Shown here: piece after piece, positions 22,912 through 33,802 of the stretch | How positions within the stretch are numbered: position 1 is the stretch's first letter | Layout: every line of letters begins with the position of its first letter | From: Haliclystus octoradiatus | Lineage: Eukaryota > Cnidaria > Staurozoa > Stauromedusae > Haliclystidae | Assembly (NCBI GenBank): GCA_916610825.1 | Contig: OU744448.1 | Location: forward strand, 23,663,032 to 23,727,031 | Length of the DNA stretch: 64,000 nucleotides | Reading direction: 5' to 3' | The notes under the pieces: generated by a model | The model's input: only the letters and a program-made list of their open reading frames with translations | The model's database searches: none | What the model was told of the DNA's origin: nothing | Program-made: the position numbers and the translations under genes

Positions 22912-24240
22912 TGGTTTAGAACATAGCCAGCCCCGATTTATGACTGTTTGGTTCGCTTTTTCAGTGCATTTTCTGATCTTACAATCCATGATCAAGTATG
23001 TAATTCTCCTATTTTCGTGACGTCACATGAAGAAGGCTGAGTCGAGAAATGTACACTTGCCTTTTTTAAATCAACTAAAAGCTGCCAGGAAAAATTGATA
23101 TCGAGAAATTTATAATTCTCTTCTTGAAATTAAAAGAATGGATGCTTAACATCGCTTTCTTACATAATCATGGATTCTTATCTTTAAGCAACATTTTCTA
23201 TGATTGTGTATTACTCATTATGGAAAACTGACTGGGAACACTTGCAAAGGAAAGAAAACGTTTCTTACCTATAATTTGAAGAATTTCGTAAAAAGCCTTG
23301 AACGCGAAGAAAGAAATGAAACAAAGAAAGATTTATTGATTACACCTTTGCCAATTGCCTATTCAAAGGTGCAGATTATTGAATTTATGATAACTTTTTA
23401 GAATGTTGCTAACTTTCATTAGGAGAAATGGTTTAATTATTTGAAATTTTAGCGGTTGATTTTGGTTAGCCTATGTTTTGGTTTTGGTAGTTTATCGAAA
23501 GATTTCCTTTCTATGCCAGGAATTTAGCTTTTATACTTATATCTACGAACTTGCAAAAATTGGCCATAAAAGGATGAGGGGATGTATTCATGAAATGAAG
23601 TTATGTTATGTTATGTTTTCACAATTATCAATACAGTAAAAGTTAGGCAAATTGTTTCTGAATTGTTAATTTCTGCAAAACATTTCTATACATTTTGAAC
23701 ATGCTTGTTTACTGGCTCAGATATTTCTTCTGCACGCCATTTGCTTTATTTTGAACAACTGAAAAAACTGCATGAAACAGTAACTCAATGAAATTGTATA
23801 TATGACTCTACAAATATTGTATTTGCTTTTTACCATGATTAGATTATTATCGATTGTTTGGTATTACATATATTTCTTGAAATCGACGGGGTCAAGCTCG
23901 GCTATTGTGAAATGGCGTTATTGACGTTAACCAATCAAATTGCAAGAACAAATCGGTGCAGATCCTTAGTAGTAGGTAATATGAGAGAGTTAGAACACAC
24001 ATATTTTGAGGGTTGGAAATCTAACACAAGGGATTTTGCTTAGACAATGGGTTAGGATAACACAATGGATTTGGATCGGGATTGAAGATTGGTGTGTTAG
24101 TTTTTTGGCTTAGGAATAATAATGCTAACACAATGGATTAGGATTACATAATAGATTGGGATTGAAGTTTGGTGGGTTAGGATTTTGGATACTAAAGACT
24201 TGAAGTTTGATGGTATCAATTTTCAAAACTGAATCAAGTC
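22912..24240. other. Intron stretch with a small direct repeat
   Basis: Mostly featureless AT-rich DNA. At 24057-24190 two imperfect copies of a segment starting acacaatgga and containing gggattgaag follow each other, rich in ttagga. This is a local duplication next to the polymerase fragment. Confidence 0.5.
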
Positions 24241-24255
24241 TCAAAGTTTGAGAAG

Positions 24256-25635
24256 ATGAATGAGTTATGTGTGAATGTGTTTGCCTATGAAGATAAAGTT
24301 GTATTTCCTGTAAGAGTATCAACCCCTGTACCCGATCGAAAGAGAGTAGACCTACTGATATTGCTGGATGATGAAGACAAGGAAAAGATGCATTATGTAA
24401 CCATTCGTTCAATGAGCAAATTAATTGCGCAGCAGATTACACCTAAAAGAATTGGAGCAAGATTCTTTTGCTCGTATTGTCTTCACGCTGCCACGAGTGA
24501 AAATATTCTACAGAGGCACATTCAAGTTTGTACAACAAAGGAGGCCCAATTTGTAACTTTACCGTGAAAGGGAAATAAAAAAGGAAAGGATAAAGTACGA
24601 TTCAAAAAATAGAAGGTCAACTGAGAATACCGTTTATCGTCTACGTAGACTTTGATTGATTCTGGAGAAAGAGGATGCGTGTCTTCAGAATCATACTCAA
24701 CCGTTCACTCAAGTATTTCAAAAACATAAGGCTTGCTCATTCGCATATGTTCTTATTTCTGATCATCCGAAATACCAAACTGACCCTGTTTTATACAGAG
24801 GGGAAAACGCTGCTGAATCATTTTTGAACAACCTTCAAGCGATAGCAAAAAAAGTTGAACGTCTACTTCGAAAAGTTGAAATTATGGATACAATTACTGA
24901 ACAACAACAATTTGATTTTGACACTAGTGATAAGTGCCATATTTGTGGAGGTGCATTTGACCCGGAGAAAGATGAGAACCCTAATATCATATCAAAACAT
25001 TTGACAGAATACGGTATAAGTAGAGTTAAAGATCATTGTCATTAAACTGGCATATACAGAGGACCCGCACATAACCATTGTAATCTACAATACCGTTATG
25101 CTACCAACAACATTAAGTTAAAGGTTGTCCTTAATGGAGGACCTCATCATGACTTCAAGCTCATCTTCTCTGCAGTAAAACCACATCATGGGAAAGTTGA
25201 AGTTATTGCATGCAACTGTGAAAATTTTATTAATCTGAAAATTGGGAACATAGAATTTATCGACTCATTCCAGTTCATGAATACTAGTCTTTCTAATCTC
25301 GTCAATGCTTTGAATGATAATCAATTTGATTGTACCCAACAGTATCTGGAGCGTTGTGCAAGTTTCGATGTATTACCACACAATCATCTCTATTCTACGA
25401 AAGAAACGAAAGACTTAGCCGCCAAGTCATCTAAAACAATTTCACCCACACCAAGAGAGACGGTAAGATATCATTTATCCATGATGAGGAGAAAGGGATA
25501 TTTTCCCTACGACTTTTTAGATTCAATGGAAAAATTCAAATTTATTGGTCTACCTCCGAGAGAGGAGTTTTACAACAGACTTAATGAAGACGGGTTGAAC
25601 GAAGAGGAGTACCGCTCAGCTCAATATATTTTCCA
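24256..25635 (+). pseudogene. Fragment of a Polinton/Maverick-type protein-primed DNA polymerase B
   Basis: Three plus-strand open segments (24256-24567, 24656-25045, 25046-25635) read as the exonuclease-side half of a family B polymerase of the organellar/viral type carried by Polinton/Maverick elements and related endogenous virus-like elements. Visible marks are a C-x2-C...H...C zinc-finger-like segment (FFCSYCLHAATS), an exonuclease-type acidic motif near 24640, a second Cys/His cluster (KCHICGGAF, later DHCH) and GYFPYDFLDSMEKF. A frameshift lies near 24600-24656, and an in-frame stop at 25043-25045 is the only break between the last two segments. The polymerase catalytic half is missing: at about 25635 homology stops and a LINE in the opposite orientation begins. 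No capsid, integrase or inverted terminal repeat was seen. Confidence 0.8.
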
Positions 25636-27990
25636 ATTTGGTGTTTTTGGTTGCTGTTTGAAAAATGGTTATTTAAAAAATCTAAAACACAATGCATTGT
25701 GCTATGCCTATTTTGAAACCCGAATTGAAATCTTGAAAGAAAATTGCGATTAAAATAAAAATACACTTGATTACTCTTTCTAATATTTTAGAAAACTTGG
25801 AAGAATTGAAATAGGGCGATAGTTTGAAAATTGGTTCACATCTCCCGATTCAAAAAGTGGAAGAACTTTGACGCATTTGTATGATGGGGTATGTATCCAG
25901 TTTTCAGTGATAGATTAATAAGATAAGTGAGTCAGTAGTGATTATTTGAGTTGTTTCAGGCATTTAATGGATACTGAGTCAAAACAGGAACTGGTTTTGC
26001 TTTTTAATTTTGAGGTAAAACTAAACATGACACATATCGAATGTGGAAAAAAAATGAAAACTAACCTTCAAGGCAGCATTTTCTAGTAAAAAGCTAAGAA
26101 GTTCATTAGTCGTTGTGTGTTGATTTGAAAGATCAAGACCAACACTGGAAAATTAATTGTTATCGCTTCTATATGCTTGTTTTTCACTGAAAAATATGAA
26201 CGTGAACGATTTTTTCTTTTTGGCTTGACCAAGCAAATCATGGTGGCGTCCCAAAAGTTTTGAATGCTATGTTGGCTTGTGTTATAAAGACTTCGCCAGT
26301 ATAATGTTTTCATTTGTCTGATAAGCTTATTATAGATATTGCCAAACTTGATATATTTGATTTTTATACTTTCAACACGATTGGAATTAAATAGTTTGTT
26401 TAATTTCATTTTGAAAGCCTAAATACAAGTAGCCTCTTAGTCATCCATGGTTCTTTTCTGTGGCAATTTGTATAAAATGCCTTTTTACAAGAGGGCAGGC
26501 AATATCTATGCTTTATGCAACTGTATTGTTAAATTGTTTGAAAGCAGTTTCAGTTTCATCTAGTAAAAACCATTCGTGTGCAGAGAGAATTTCTTCTAGC
26601 CGAATGAGATTTTCCTTGCTCATGCAACGGTAAGAAATCATGTTTCCTGTTTCATCAATGATATTAAGAAAAAACGTATCCAGCATGAATATTTTGAATA
26701 TTTTCCTTGAAATATGGGACAATATTATCAATTAAAGTATAATACTTACAGGTGATCCTAGTTGGGCTAATAATAAATGGGGTTAGCTTAAAAGGTAAAA
26801 TATTATCTATCAGCAAACGGGATTCTGTTGAAGAAATTAGAAGATCGATGTTAAAATCTCCAGCATTGAATACAGCTTTAATTTTCAATTCTTGCAAAAC
26901 TGATTTTAAATGGGTTAGTGTAATTATTAATGCCGCTTTTGATGGGATGTAAATTGAGAAAAAATACAACCGTTTGATATTCACGTCAAGTAATTCACTG
27001 TCGTAGTTCATAATCATGAATGAAGGCATGTGGAAAAATCAATAGAATCATGAATGTTGATAGCAACTCCTCCTCCTTTCTTGTCCTAACCTTCATTTTT
27101 AATTAATTGATGATTAGGAAAAACAGAAACTGAGTTTTGCCAAATTTCCTGCAGGGCAATGACTTTGAAATTTGTTAATGAGATGAAATCCGCTACAGAC
27201 TCATGATGTTTAATTAAGTAGGCTGCGCACATTTTAAGAAGCCATTGAAAAATTATTTTTATTAACTGATGTTGGATCAACATATCCAATCCTGGTAATG
27301 TTGTCGAGATCTGCTTCGTTATCGTCTATGTCGTTAGTCATAATTGTAAATATAGTTTAAAGAAAAGTAAAGAAAAATAAAATAAAAATACTCAAACTCA
27401 TCGATCTGTTCAATTGCATACTTCCAAATCATTGATGTTTGATATCTTGATAATAGCATGAGAATTAGATTTGTTGTAAACTGATAAGTCATTTGTCCAA
27501 GCAGCTTGAACCTTTGTTTTTTCTCAGTTGGCGACATAACATAAATAACTTTGTGAAGTATCAGGATCAAGGTCTTCTGAAAGGACTAATCCAGACCTTC
27601 TTTTTTCCATTAAAAACCATACGCCTGGTCCAGAAGATACTAAAAATGATGAGAATCGTTTCAGGAATATCCTTATTATTTTGCCGCGCGTTGGTTTCCG
27701 TTGCTGTTGTTGCGTTACAGTTGTTGCGTAAAACATCGTTTTAAGATAAAGATGGCGCTTCTGAACTTTTTCGAAATAACCTTCACGCATTGAATTCCAT
27801 AGTTTCTAGATCTATGTCAAGATGTTGTTTGGCCATATTTATAATCGCTTAAGTGACGTCTTAATCTGATTCTGCATCATCCAAATGCAGGTTCGTCAAT
27901 TTTCGCGTTTTATCTGATATTTTGGCTGCAATATTGAGTTTTTTACTTTCCAATCGTTTGGCATTCAATTTGTTTTCTATTTCAACAGCA
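25635..27990 (-). mobile_element. Degenerate LINE, minus strand
   Basis: On the minus strand, going from high to low coordinates: a lysine-rich possible first-ORF tail (about 27870-27985, low confidence); an endonuclease N-terminus (VIALQEIWQ, about 27170); the endonuclease core with AGDFNIDLL and a Thr-Leu-Ile-Asp-Asn motif (26664-27029); a linker (26083-26409); and the start of a reverse transcriptase (FGFQNRHSTMHCVLDFLN, about 25650-25720). All are broken by stops and frameshifts. The RT catalytic core is absent because the element ends abruptly at the polymerase fragment near 25635. Confidence 0.7.
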
Positions 27991-28420
27991 TGGTCATGTT
28001 GATATGTATAATTTTAATAATAACAATAGCAATAACAATAGCAAATGAATTTAATAGTTACTTTTTAGAAATACCTAGCAAGTTAGCCTCATTAATTCCA
28101 TCTTTAGATAACCACAACCCAATTACCTTAGCAAACTTTTTAAAATTCTGTATCATATGTAAACACTCTAGCAAATCAAATCTAATTTAATTTCGAACTC
28201 AGACATGGAACACTTAATTTTTAAACTTCCCCAAAAACAGTCGGTTGGTATTGACCAAATCGAAACGCGCATTTTGAAACTATCGGCTCACAGTCTTGCA
28301 CCGTCCTTAACAAAAAAATTTAACCTTTCTCTCAATAGTGGCATCTTCCCGGAGGCACTCAAAACTGCTAAGGTTTCCTTTGCACAAGGGAGATACCATC
28401 ACTGAGAGAACAAACTATCG
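27990..28420 (+). mobile_element. LINE B, first part (interrupted by LINE A)
   Basis: The plus strand encodes the region before the reverse transcriptase and its first motif (ANEFNSYFLEIPSKL; GIDQIETRILKL; SLNSGIFPEALKTAKV), with one frameshift. It then reads to a T-N-Y-R motif at 28420, where the sequence switches to the tail of LINE A. The reading resumes at about 32025 with T-Y-H-P-I-S-V-L-P. The two parts are one element split by a later insertion. Confidence 0.8.
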
Positions 28421-31400
28421 TTTGTTTGTTTGTTAACTTTAATTTGTATCGAGAAATGACAGGTAGGCGCACTAACGGCACCTGTTTTACACTGCATTCG
28501 ATTTACATAACTATGGTATAATAAATTTAATATATCTATATGAAATAACGATTTTTTAACAAATAAGAATTAAAAAAAAAAAAAAAATTAAAAAATAATT
28601 AATAAGAAAACCGGTTAAAAAATGATTTTAATACAAATATATCTATTTAAAGGGTGCTTATAAAATGGTTTCTAACGTTGCTATAAAATGAAGTCTTACT
28701 GATTTTAATAGATCTAACATCACTAGGTAAATTGTTCCAGACCTTTGATCCATAAAAAGAAAATGCAGCTTGTCCATAATTAGTTTTGCGTAGTGGTAGT
28801 GTTAGCAGATTTTGCTTCTTTCCTTTGGTAGAATTTTCAGTTGGATTTATTTTTGTATTTAAATATTCTCCAGTTTCTTTCTGCAGGCATTTATAAATTA
28901 AGCAGCAAAGTTCCAAATCTATTTGTTGTTGGACTGGTAACCAGCCCATACTTAAAACTAAGTCATTAAAATTAATAATACTATTTTTACCATAAACTAA
29001 TCGACCTGCTCGTGCCATTAAACGATTTATTCGTTGTTTTTGTGCGTCATTAGTTAGAGGTCCCCATGCTGGCAAACAGTATATTATGTGTGGCCAAAAG
29101 TATGTTTTCAATAACATCTTTGTTATATTAGGTGTTATATATTTACTAGCATTTTGTATAAAAAACAGGGCAGTAGATAACTTGTGGCATTGATTATTTA
29201 CGCATTGCTCAACATTGTTAATTCTCGATGTTAATTTGATTCCTAATAGTTTTATACTTGTTGATTGATTGATGCCTTGATCTTTGATTATTAATGAGAT
29301 GGGAGTTGGCTGCTTACGATGAGTGGTAGTTGCTAGCATAACATTTGTTTTATTGGCATTGAGCTGCATTCTATTTTCATGACACCAGATTGATGCAGCA
29401 TCTAGACAGTTCTGTAATTTTTCTTCTATAATAGATGTAGACTTATCAGCTAAATATAAAGTAGTGTCATCTGCGTACATATGACAATGACACGAGTGTG
29501 GTAGACAATCAGGTAGGTCGTTGATTAAACAGCAAAATAATAAGGGTCCAAGAACTGACCCCTGTGGTACACCAGCTGCGATTGGCATTGAATCAGATAA
29601 TTCGCCATCAAAATAAACTCGTTGATTGCGTCCAGACAAATATGATTTAAACCATTCAATTGGAACTCCGTATGACTCTAATTTAGTTAAAAGTAACTCA
29701 TGGTGTACTTTATCAAAAGCTTTGGCAAAATCCAGTAATACTATCCCTTCGTACAGACCACGATCTAGATCTACGAGCCAATCGTCGAGCATACTAGTGA
29801 GACAAGTACATGTTGAATGCTGCTGGCGAAAACCACTTTGCCATTTAGATAAAATGTTATTATTTTGCAAGTGTTCATATAAATATATGGAAAAGTGTCT
29901 TTCCAAAATTTTACTGATTATCGGTAATACAGAAATAGGCCTGTAATTTGTTGTGAGCCTTTTGTCACCTTTTTTAAACAATGCCGAAATCTTTGCAGAC
30001 TTGAAAGATAGGGGATAACATTTCGAGCAAATAGAAATGTTGAATATTTCAGTAAGTGGGCGTGATATGATTGGTGCTGCTAGCTTCAGTGCTTTTCCAC
30101 TGATACCATCAAGGCCAACTGCCTTATGTTCTTTTAGTTTTATTAGCTGTTCATAAGTCCATTCAATAGTTACAAGAGGTATTGTAAGGTTTAAATCATC
30201 AGATAAAAGACATTCTCGTTGCTCAATGGGCGGGCCATCAATTGGTGTGCACGTCTTCGAAAAATGAGCATTGAATTCGTTTGCAATCTCCTTTTTATCG
30301 ATAACTAATTTATCTCTAACCAATAATTCTGTTGGCTTTACATTTATTGTTTGTGGCAAAAATCGTTTAATCTCTTTCCAGGCAGAACGAGGAGAATTTC
30401 TTAAAGATTGAGTTATTAATTTTGTATAATATGAAGCTTTTGCATATTTAACTAATTTTTTCACATGGTTTCTAGTTTTACGAAAGCTATTATGATCCAA
30501 GCTTGATTGTCTTTTTCTAAATTTTTTATAATTGTAATCTCTTTCGTGAATTGCTTCAATTATGTCGCCATTTATCCACGGTGCAGTCATTTTTCGAAAG
30601 CGTTTAGAACGTATTGGCGCATGCTTGTTGAGGATAGTTATAAAAGTATCTGTGAATGATTGTAGGCATGCATCTACGTTACCAGCATAGGGTGACTGCC
30701 CTATAGACGATTCTGATAAATCCTTGCAAAACTGTTCAGGGTCAAGCTTTCTATAGCTGCGATATTTGACCCAACTTGATGAATTGTACTTTGAGGTTTC
30801 ACGATAATTACGGCGTACTGTATAAATCAAGTCATGATCACTCAAGCAAGAAGGAATTACGCCACTTTGTTGAAAATGTTTTGGCTCGTTTACATAAATA
30901 TGATCAATTAATGTTTGACTGCTTTTGTTAGTCTTATTATTGAATGCCAATCTAGTAGGATCTTTTATGAGTTGTTTGAAATTCATATCATTTATTAAAA
31001 AAGAAACTTTCTTTTTATCAGTACGATCGTTCAAATTAATATTAAAGTCTCTACAAATTAATGTTTCTACGCTGGACGATGTAGCAGTTGAGATGCAATC
31101 AGCCAATATATTAATGTCAGCATCAGGTGGGCGATAACATATGCCAATCAATCGTGGTTTTGCAGACTTGAAAATTAATTCTATCCATAATAGTTCAGAA
31201 ATCTCACTTTGTAAAATGTTTAAATCGTCTCTTACTTTTACTTCAATCCTCGAAGAAATATAAACTGCAATCCCACCACCTTTTCTGCCATCATTTCGAT
31301 CTTTGCGGTACAATGTATATCCAGGTATATCTAATAATGAAGAATCCATTTTTGGAGACAACCATGTTTCTGTTATAGCAAATATATCCACTTTCGACAT

Positions 31401-32015
31401 ATGCAGAGCTAGTGATATTTCAGATTGTTTAAAATCACTGTTTAGACCTTGAATGTTCAAATGGCAGGTAACAAATCCTCGCGGAAGATTATTAAGATGT
31501 TCTTTTGAAGGTGTTAAGCTAGATAATCCATTCAATTTCTCACCCATTCTATTTTTCGAATTGGAAATTCGAATTCGAAACAATAGAACGCCAAAGATAA
31601 AAAATGTTCTGAGATTTCAAATGTTCAAGAAAAATTCTAATTTTTAACAAAAATAATAGTTATAATCTCCAATATTTATAACCAATAATAAATCTTTTAT
31701 AAATTTTAGACCAGTATTTCCAATACAACCATTTAAGGATAAGGATGACAGTCATATAACAAGTAATTCCAAATCGGTAAAGTGTTGAAAATGCTTTATT
31801 ACTTGGATGACTCAAAGTGGTTACTCTTTGTCAATGAAAAGGAAGTGCAAAAAACAATATAAAATCCGTAACTTTTTCAAAATAAAAATATCTAAAACAG
31901 TTTGCAAAATAATATACTAATTGAAAATAATATATTAAAGATAGTTAATATAAAAATAAACTTGATAATAATCACTTTGGTAGGAGCTGTGTAAAACACG
32001 TCCGCACTCAATGCC
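28421..32015 (-). mobile_element. LINE A, near full-length Jockey/CR1-type non-LTR retrotransposon
   Basis: A minus-strand element of about 3.6 kb. Its 3' end is an (AAAC)n tail (tttgtttgtttg on the plus strand at 28421-28432), it has a 3' untranslated region to 28646, an intact ORF (28647-31583) and a probable 5' untranslated region to about 32015. It is inserted in LINE B. The target sequence acaaactatcg left of the insertion seems to recur in diverged form on the right (tcacctaccat), as expected for a target-site duplication. Confidence 0.8.
28647..31583 (-). CDS. LINE ORF2: endonuclease plus reverse transcriptase, 978 codons, intact
   Basis: It encodes the enzyme pair that nicks DNA and copies the element's RNA at the target site. 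Residues about 35-250 form an apurinic-type endonuclease (HLNIQGL, TETWLS, CYRPPD, DFNINL, LIDHIYV, SDHDLI). The usual Gly before DFN is Arg here (CRDFN), a possible weakening. Residues about 470-740 form the reverse transcriptase (AVGLDGISGKAL, YRPISVLPIISKILER, DFAKAFDKVHH, AAGVPQGSVLGPLLF) with catalytic MYADDT at 29463-29480. The C-terminal part carries the usual LLGIKL and HIIYCLPAWG. No stop or frameshift is present. The first Met (residue 1) precedes a basic stretch, and a later Met at residue 13 is an alternative. The clade is not settled beyond Jockey/CR1-like. Confidence 0.93.
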   Translation of the reverse strand: MFRIRISNSKNRMGEKLNGLSSLTPSKEHLNNLPRGFVTCHLNIQGLNSDFKQSEISLALHMSKVDIFAITETWLSPKMDSSLLDIPGYTLYRKDRNDGRKGGGIAVYISSRIEVKVRDDLNILQSEISELLWIELIFKSAKPRLIGICYRPPDADINILADCISTATSSSVETLICRDFNINLNDRTDKKKVSFLINDMNFKQLIKDPTRLAFNNKTNKSSQTLIDHIYVNEPKHFQQSGVIPSCLSDHDLIYTVRRNYRETSKYNSSSWVKYRSYRKLDPEQFCKDLSESSIGQSPYAGNVDACLQSFTDTFITILNKHAPIRSKRFRKMTAPWINGDIIEAIHERDYNYKKFRKRQSSLDHNSFRKTRNHVKKLVKYAKASYYTKLITQSLRNSPRSAWKEIKRFLPQTINVKPTELLVRDKLVIDKKEIANEFNAHFSKTCTPIDGPPIEQRECLLSDDLNLTIPLVTIEWTYEQLIKLKEHKAVGLDGISGKALKLAAPIISRPLTEIFNISICSKCYPLSFKSAKISALFKKGDKRLTTNYRPISVLPIISKILERHFSIYLYEHLQNNNILSKWQSGFRQQHSTCTCLTSMLDDWLVDLDRGLYEGIVLLDFAKAFDKVHHELLLTKLESYGVPIEWFKSYLSGRNQRVYFDGELSDSMPIAAGVPQGSVLGPLLFCCLINDLPDCLPHSCHCHMYADDTTLYLADKSTSIIEEKLQNCLDAASIWCHENRMQLNANKTNVMLATTTHRKQPTPISLIIKDQGINQSTSIKLLGIKLTSRINNVEQCVNNQCHKLSTALFFIQNASKYITPNITKMLLKTYFWPHIIYCLPAWGPLTNDAQKQRINRLMARAGRLVYGKNSIINFNDLVLSMGWLPVQQQIDLELCCLIYKCLQKETGEYLNTKINPTENSTKGKKQNLLTLPLRKTNYGQAAFSFYGSKVWNNLPSDVRSIKISKTSFYSNVRNHFISTL

Positions 32016-32024
32016 GCATTCGAA

Positions 32025-33358
32025 TCACCTACCATCCGATCTCCGTACTCCCTGTTATCTCGAAACTTCTAGAAAAAGTTGTATATATGCAATTTAACCA
32101 TTATCATTCTCTTCATAATTTACTCACAACATTTCAATCTGGTTTTCATAAAAATCACGCAATAGATACTAGCACTTTAAACTTTTCGGAGTATTGTTAC
32201 GATGATATTTTTAATCCTAAACTAATAGGTGTAGTCAGCATTTACTTTTAAAAAGCTTTTGATACTGTTAATTTCTATATTTTATTAGACCAATTACAAT
32301 TATACGGTAGTGATGAAAATAACTTAAATTTTTTAGATCATATTTAATAAATAGAAAAGAAATTGTAAATATAAATAATACTAATTCTAATTGAGGTACA
32401 ATAAAACATGGCGTTCCTCAAGGATCGATCCCTTGGCCACTACTATTTTTAATTTATATAAATGATAATTCTGCTTCCGTTCATAATTGTAAGATTAATT
32501 TACATGCACTTTATTCGATGTCGCAAATAAAAATGTAAATATTATTGAACATTCCTTAATAACTGACTTGAGCCAAATTTACGGCTGGCTATGTTCTAAT
32601 AAACTAACTTCAAATGTCGTTAAAACAAATTGTATGATAATAGGCACTAAACCAAACTTCGAAATGATTTTCAAGTGAAGTTGAATGACGAAACTGTTAA
32701 GCGTGTGCATTTATTGAAGTATTTAGGTGTCTTAATCGATGAAAACCTGCTATTTGATGACTATGTTGATTGCATAATTAAGGAAATCAATAGAGGGCTG
32801 GGTGTCCCCAAATTCATAAGACGTTTCATTCCGCAAGAATCAGCTCAATTAATTTACAACTCTATTGTTTTGCCACACTTTGATTACTGCGCTGTCGCTT
32901 GGGGGAATTGCAAAGTCCAACATGTTGACCGCCTCCAGAGATTACAAAACAGATGAATGAGGGCAGTTTAATCTAGCTCCTCCTCTGCTCTCTCATATAT
33001 TTCAACATTCAAATACGACCAAGACAAGATCTCACATCCATAATGACATATAAATCAAGTCAAGCCATCGCCAATCATTTCAATATGCTGGTGCTAAAAA
33101 GTGCAATGATCTACCGTTTACAATAAAGGAGATTTCAGAAAGGAAAAGTCTCGTTGAGAAGCATTTAAATATCAATAAAATTACAGCATCTTAACTGTTA
33201 AGTTCGTATTTAATTAACCTTAAGGCTGTATTATATCTATGTATTATTGTAATCAATTGTTTTATGTTTATTCCTAGTTTATTACGTAAATCAGTCCTGT
33301 GAAAAAAAGTTATTGCAAAATTTATCAGGTTTCTGAATAAATGATGATGATGATGATG
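32025..33358 (+). mobile_element. LINE B, second part, with (GAT)n tail
   Basis: Continuation of the element broken at 28420. The reverse-transcriptase core from V-L-P-V-I-S-K-L-L-E-K (about 32045) through FQSGFHKNH and KAFDTV carries several stops. The better-kept C-terminal part at 32675-32956 reads KYLGVLIDENLLFDDYVDCI and VLPHFDYCAVAWG. The 3' end is aataaatgatgatgatgatg at about 33339-33358. Confidence 0.8.
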
Positions 33359-33544
33359 CTAAACCTTATTCAGCCGATCAATATCCCCAAAAAGTGACTT
33401 AGTAACATCTTTCACATCATTAACATCAGTGATTTGAAGTCTTCTGAAATAAAGGCATCTATCATGGCGAAATATTTGGCTTCTTGGTCTCCTTCGTTGT
33501 ATTTCTGGTCACTTTTGACATGATGGTTTACTGGAACTGTTATT
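33359..33544. other. Short intron stretch, nothing recognised
   Basis: Sequence between the LINE B tail and the foldback fragment. No feature. Confidence 0.4.
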
Positions 33545-33802
33545 GAACTCGTTTCAAGTAGAAAAGGTGTCCTACAGGTTTTTGAAGTTTTCAATTGCCC
33601 TTAGTTCTATAGCAAGCCTTCTTGTCATTCGGACTATCCTTTCGAGTTTGGAAAAAGTGACTGATCGAATTTGTGTAGATTCAATATTAAATATCTATGC
33701 TTATACGCGTTCAAACTAACAAATAATTATCACCGTTCTTAATCATTTAGCTGCAGCTACACGAATACGTGTTAAAATTTGTTTGTGTCATATGTGCACA
33801 TA
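33545..33802. mobile_element. Foldback element, copy 2 (right half only)
   Basis: It matches the right arm of the foldback family: gtttcaagtagaaaaggtgtcc, gtttggaaaaagtgactgatcg, atacgcgttcaaac, and the terminal tgtgtcat...gtgcaca. The left half is missing. Confidence 0.65.

Noticed and set aside
24040..24200. ttagga-rich sequence as a possible internal telomere repeat
   Set aside because: The motif is irregular and belongs to two imperfect copies of a longer segment. No run of a true telomere unit exists.
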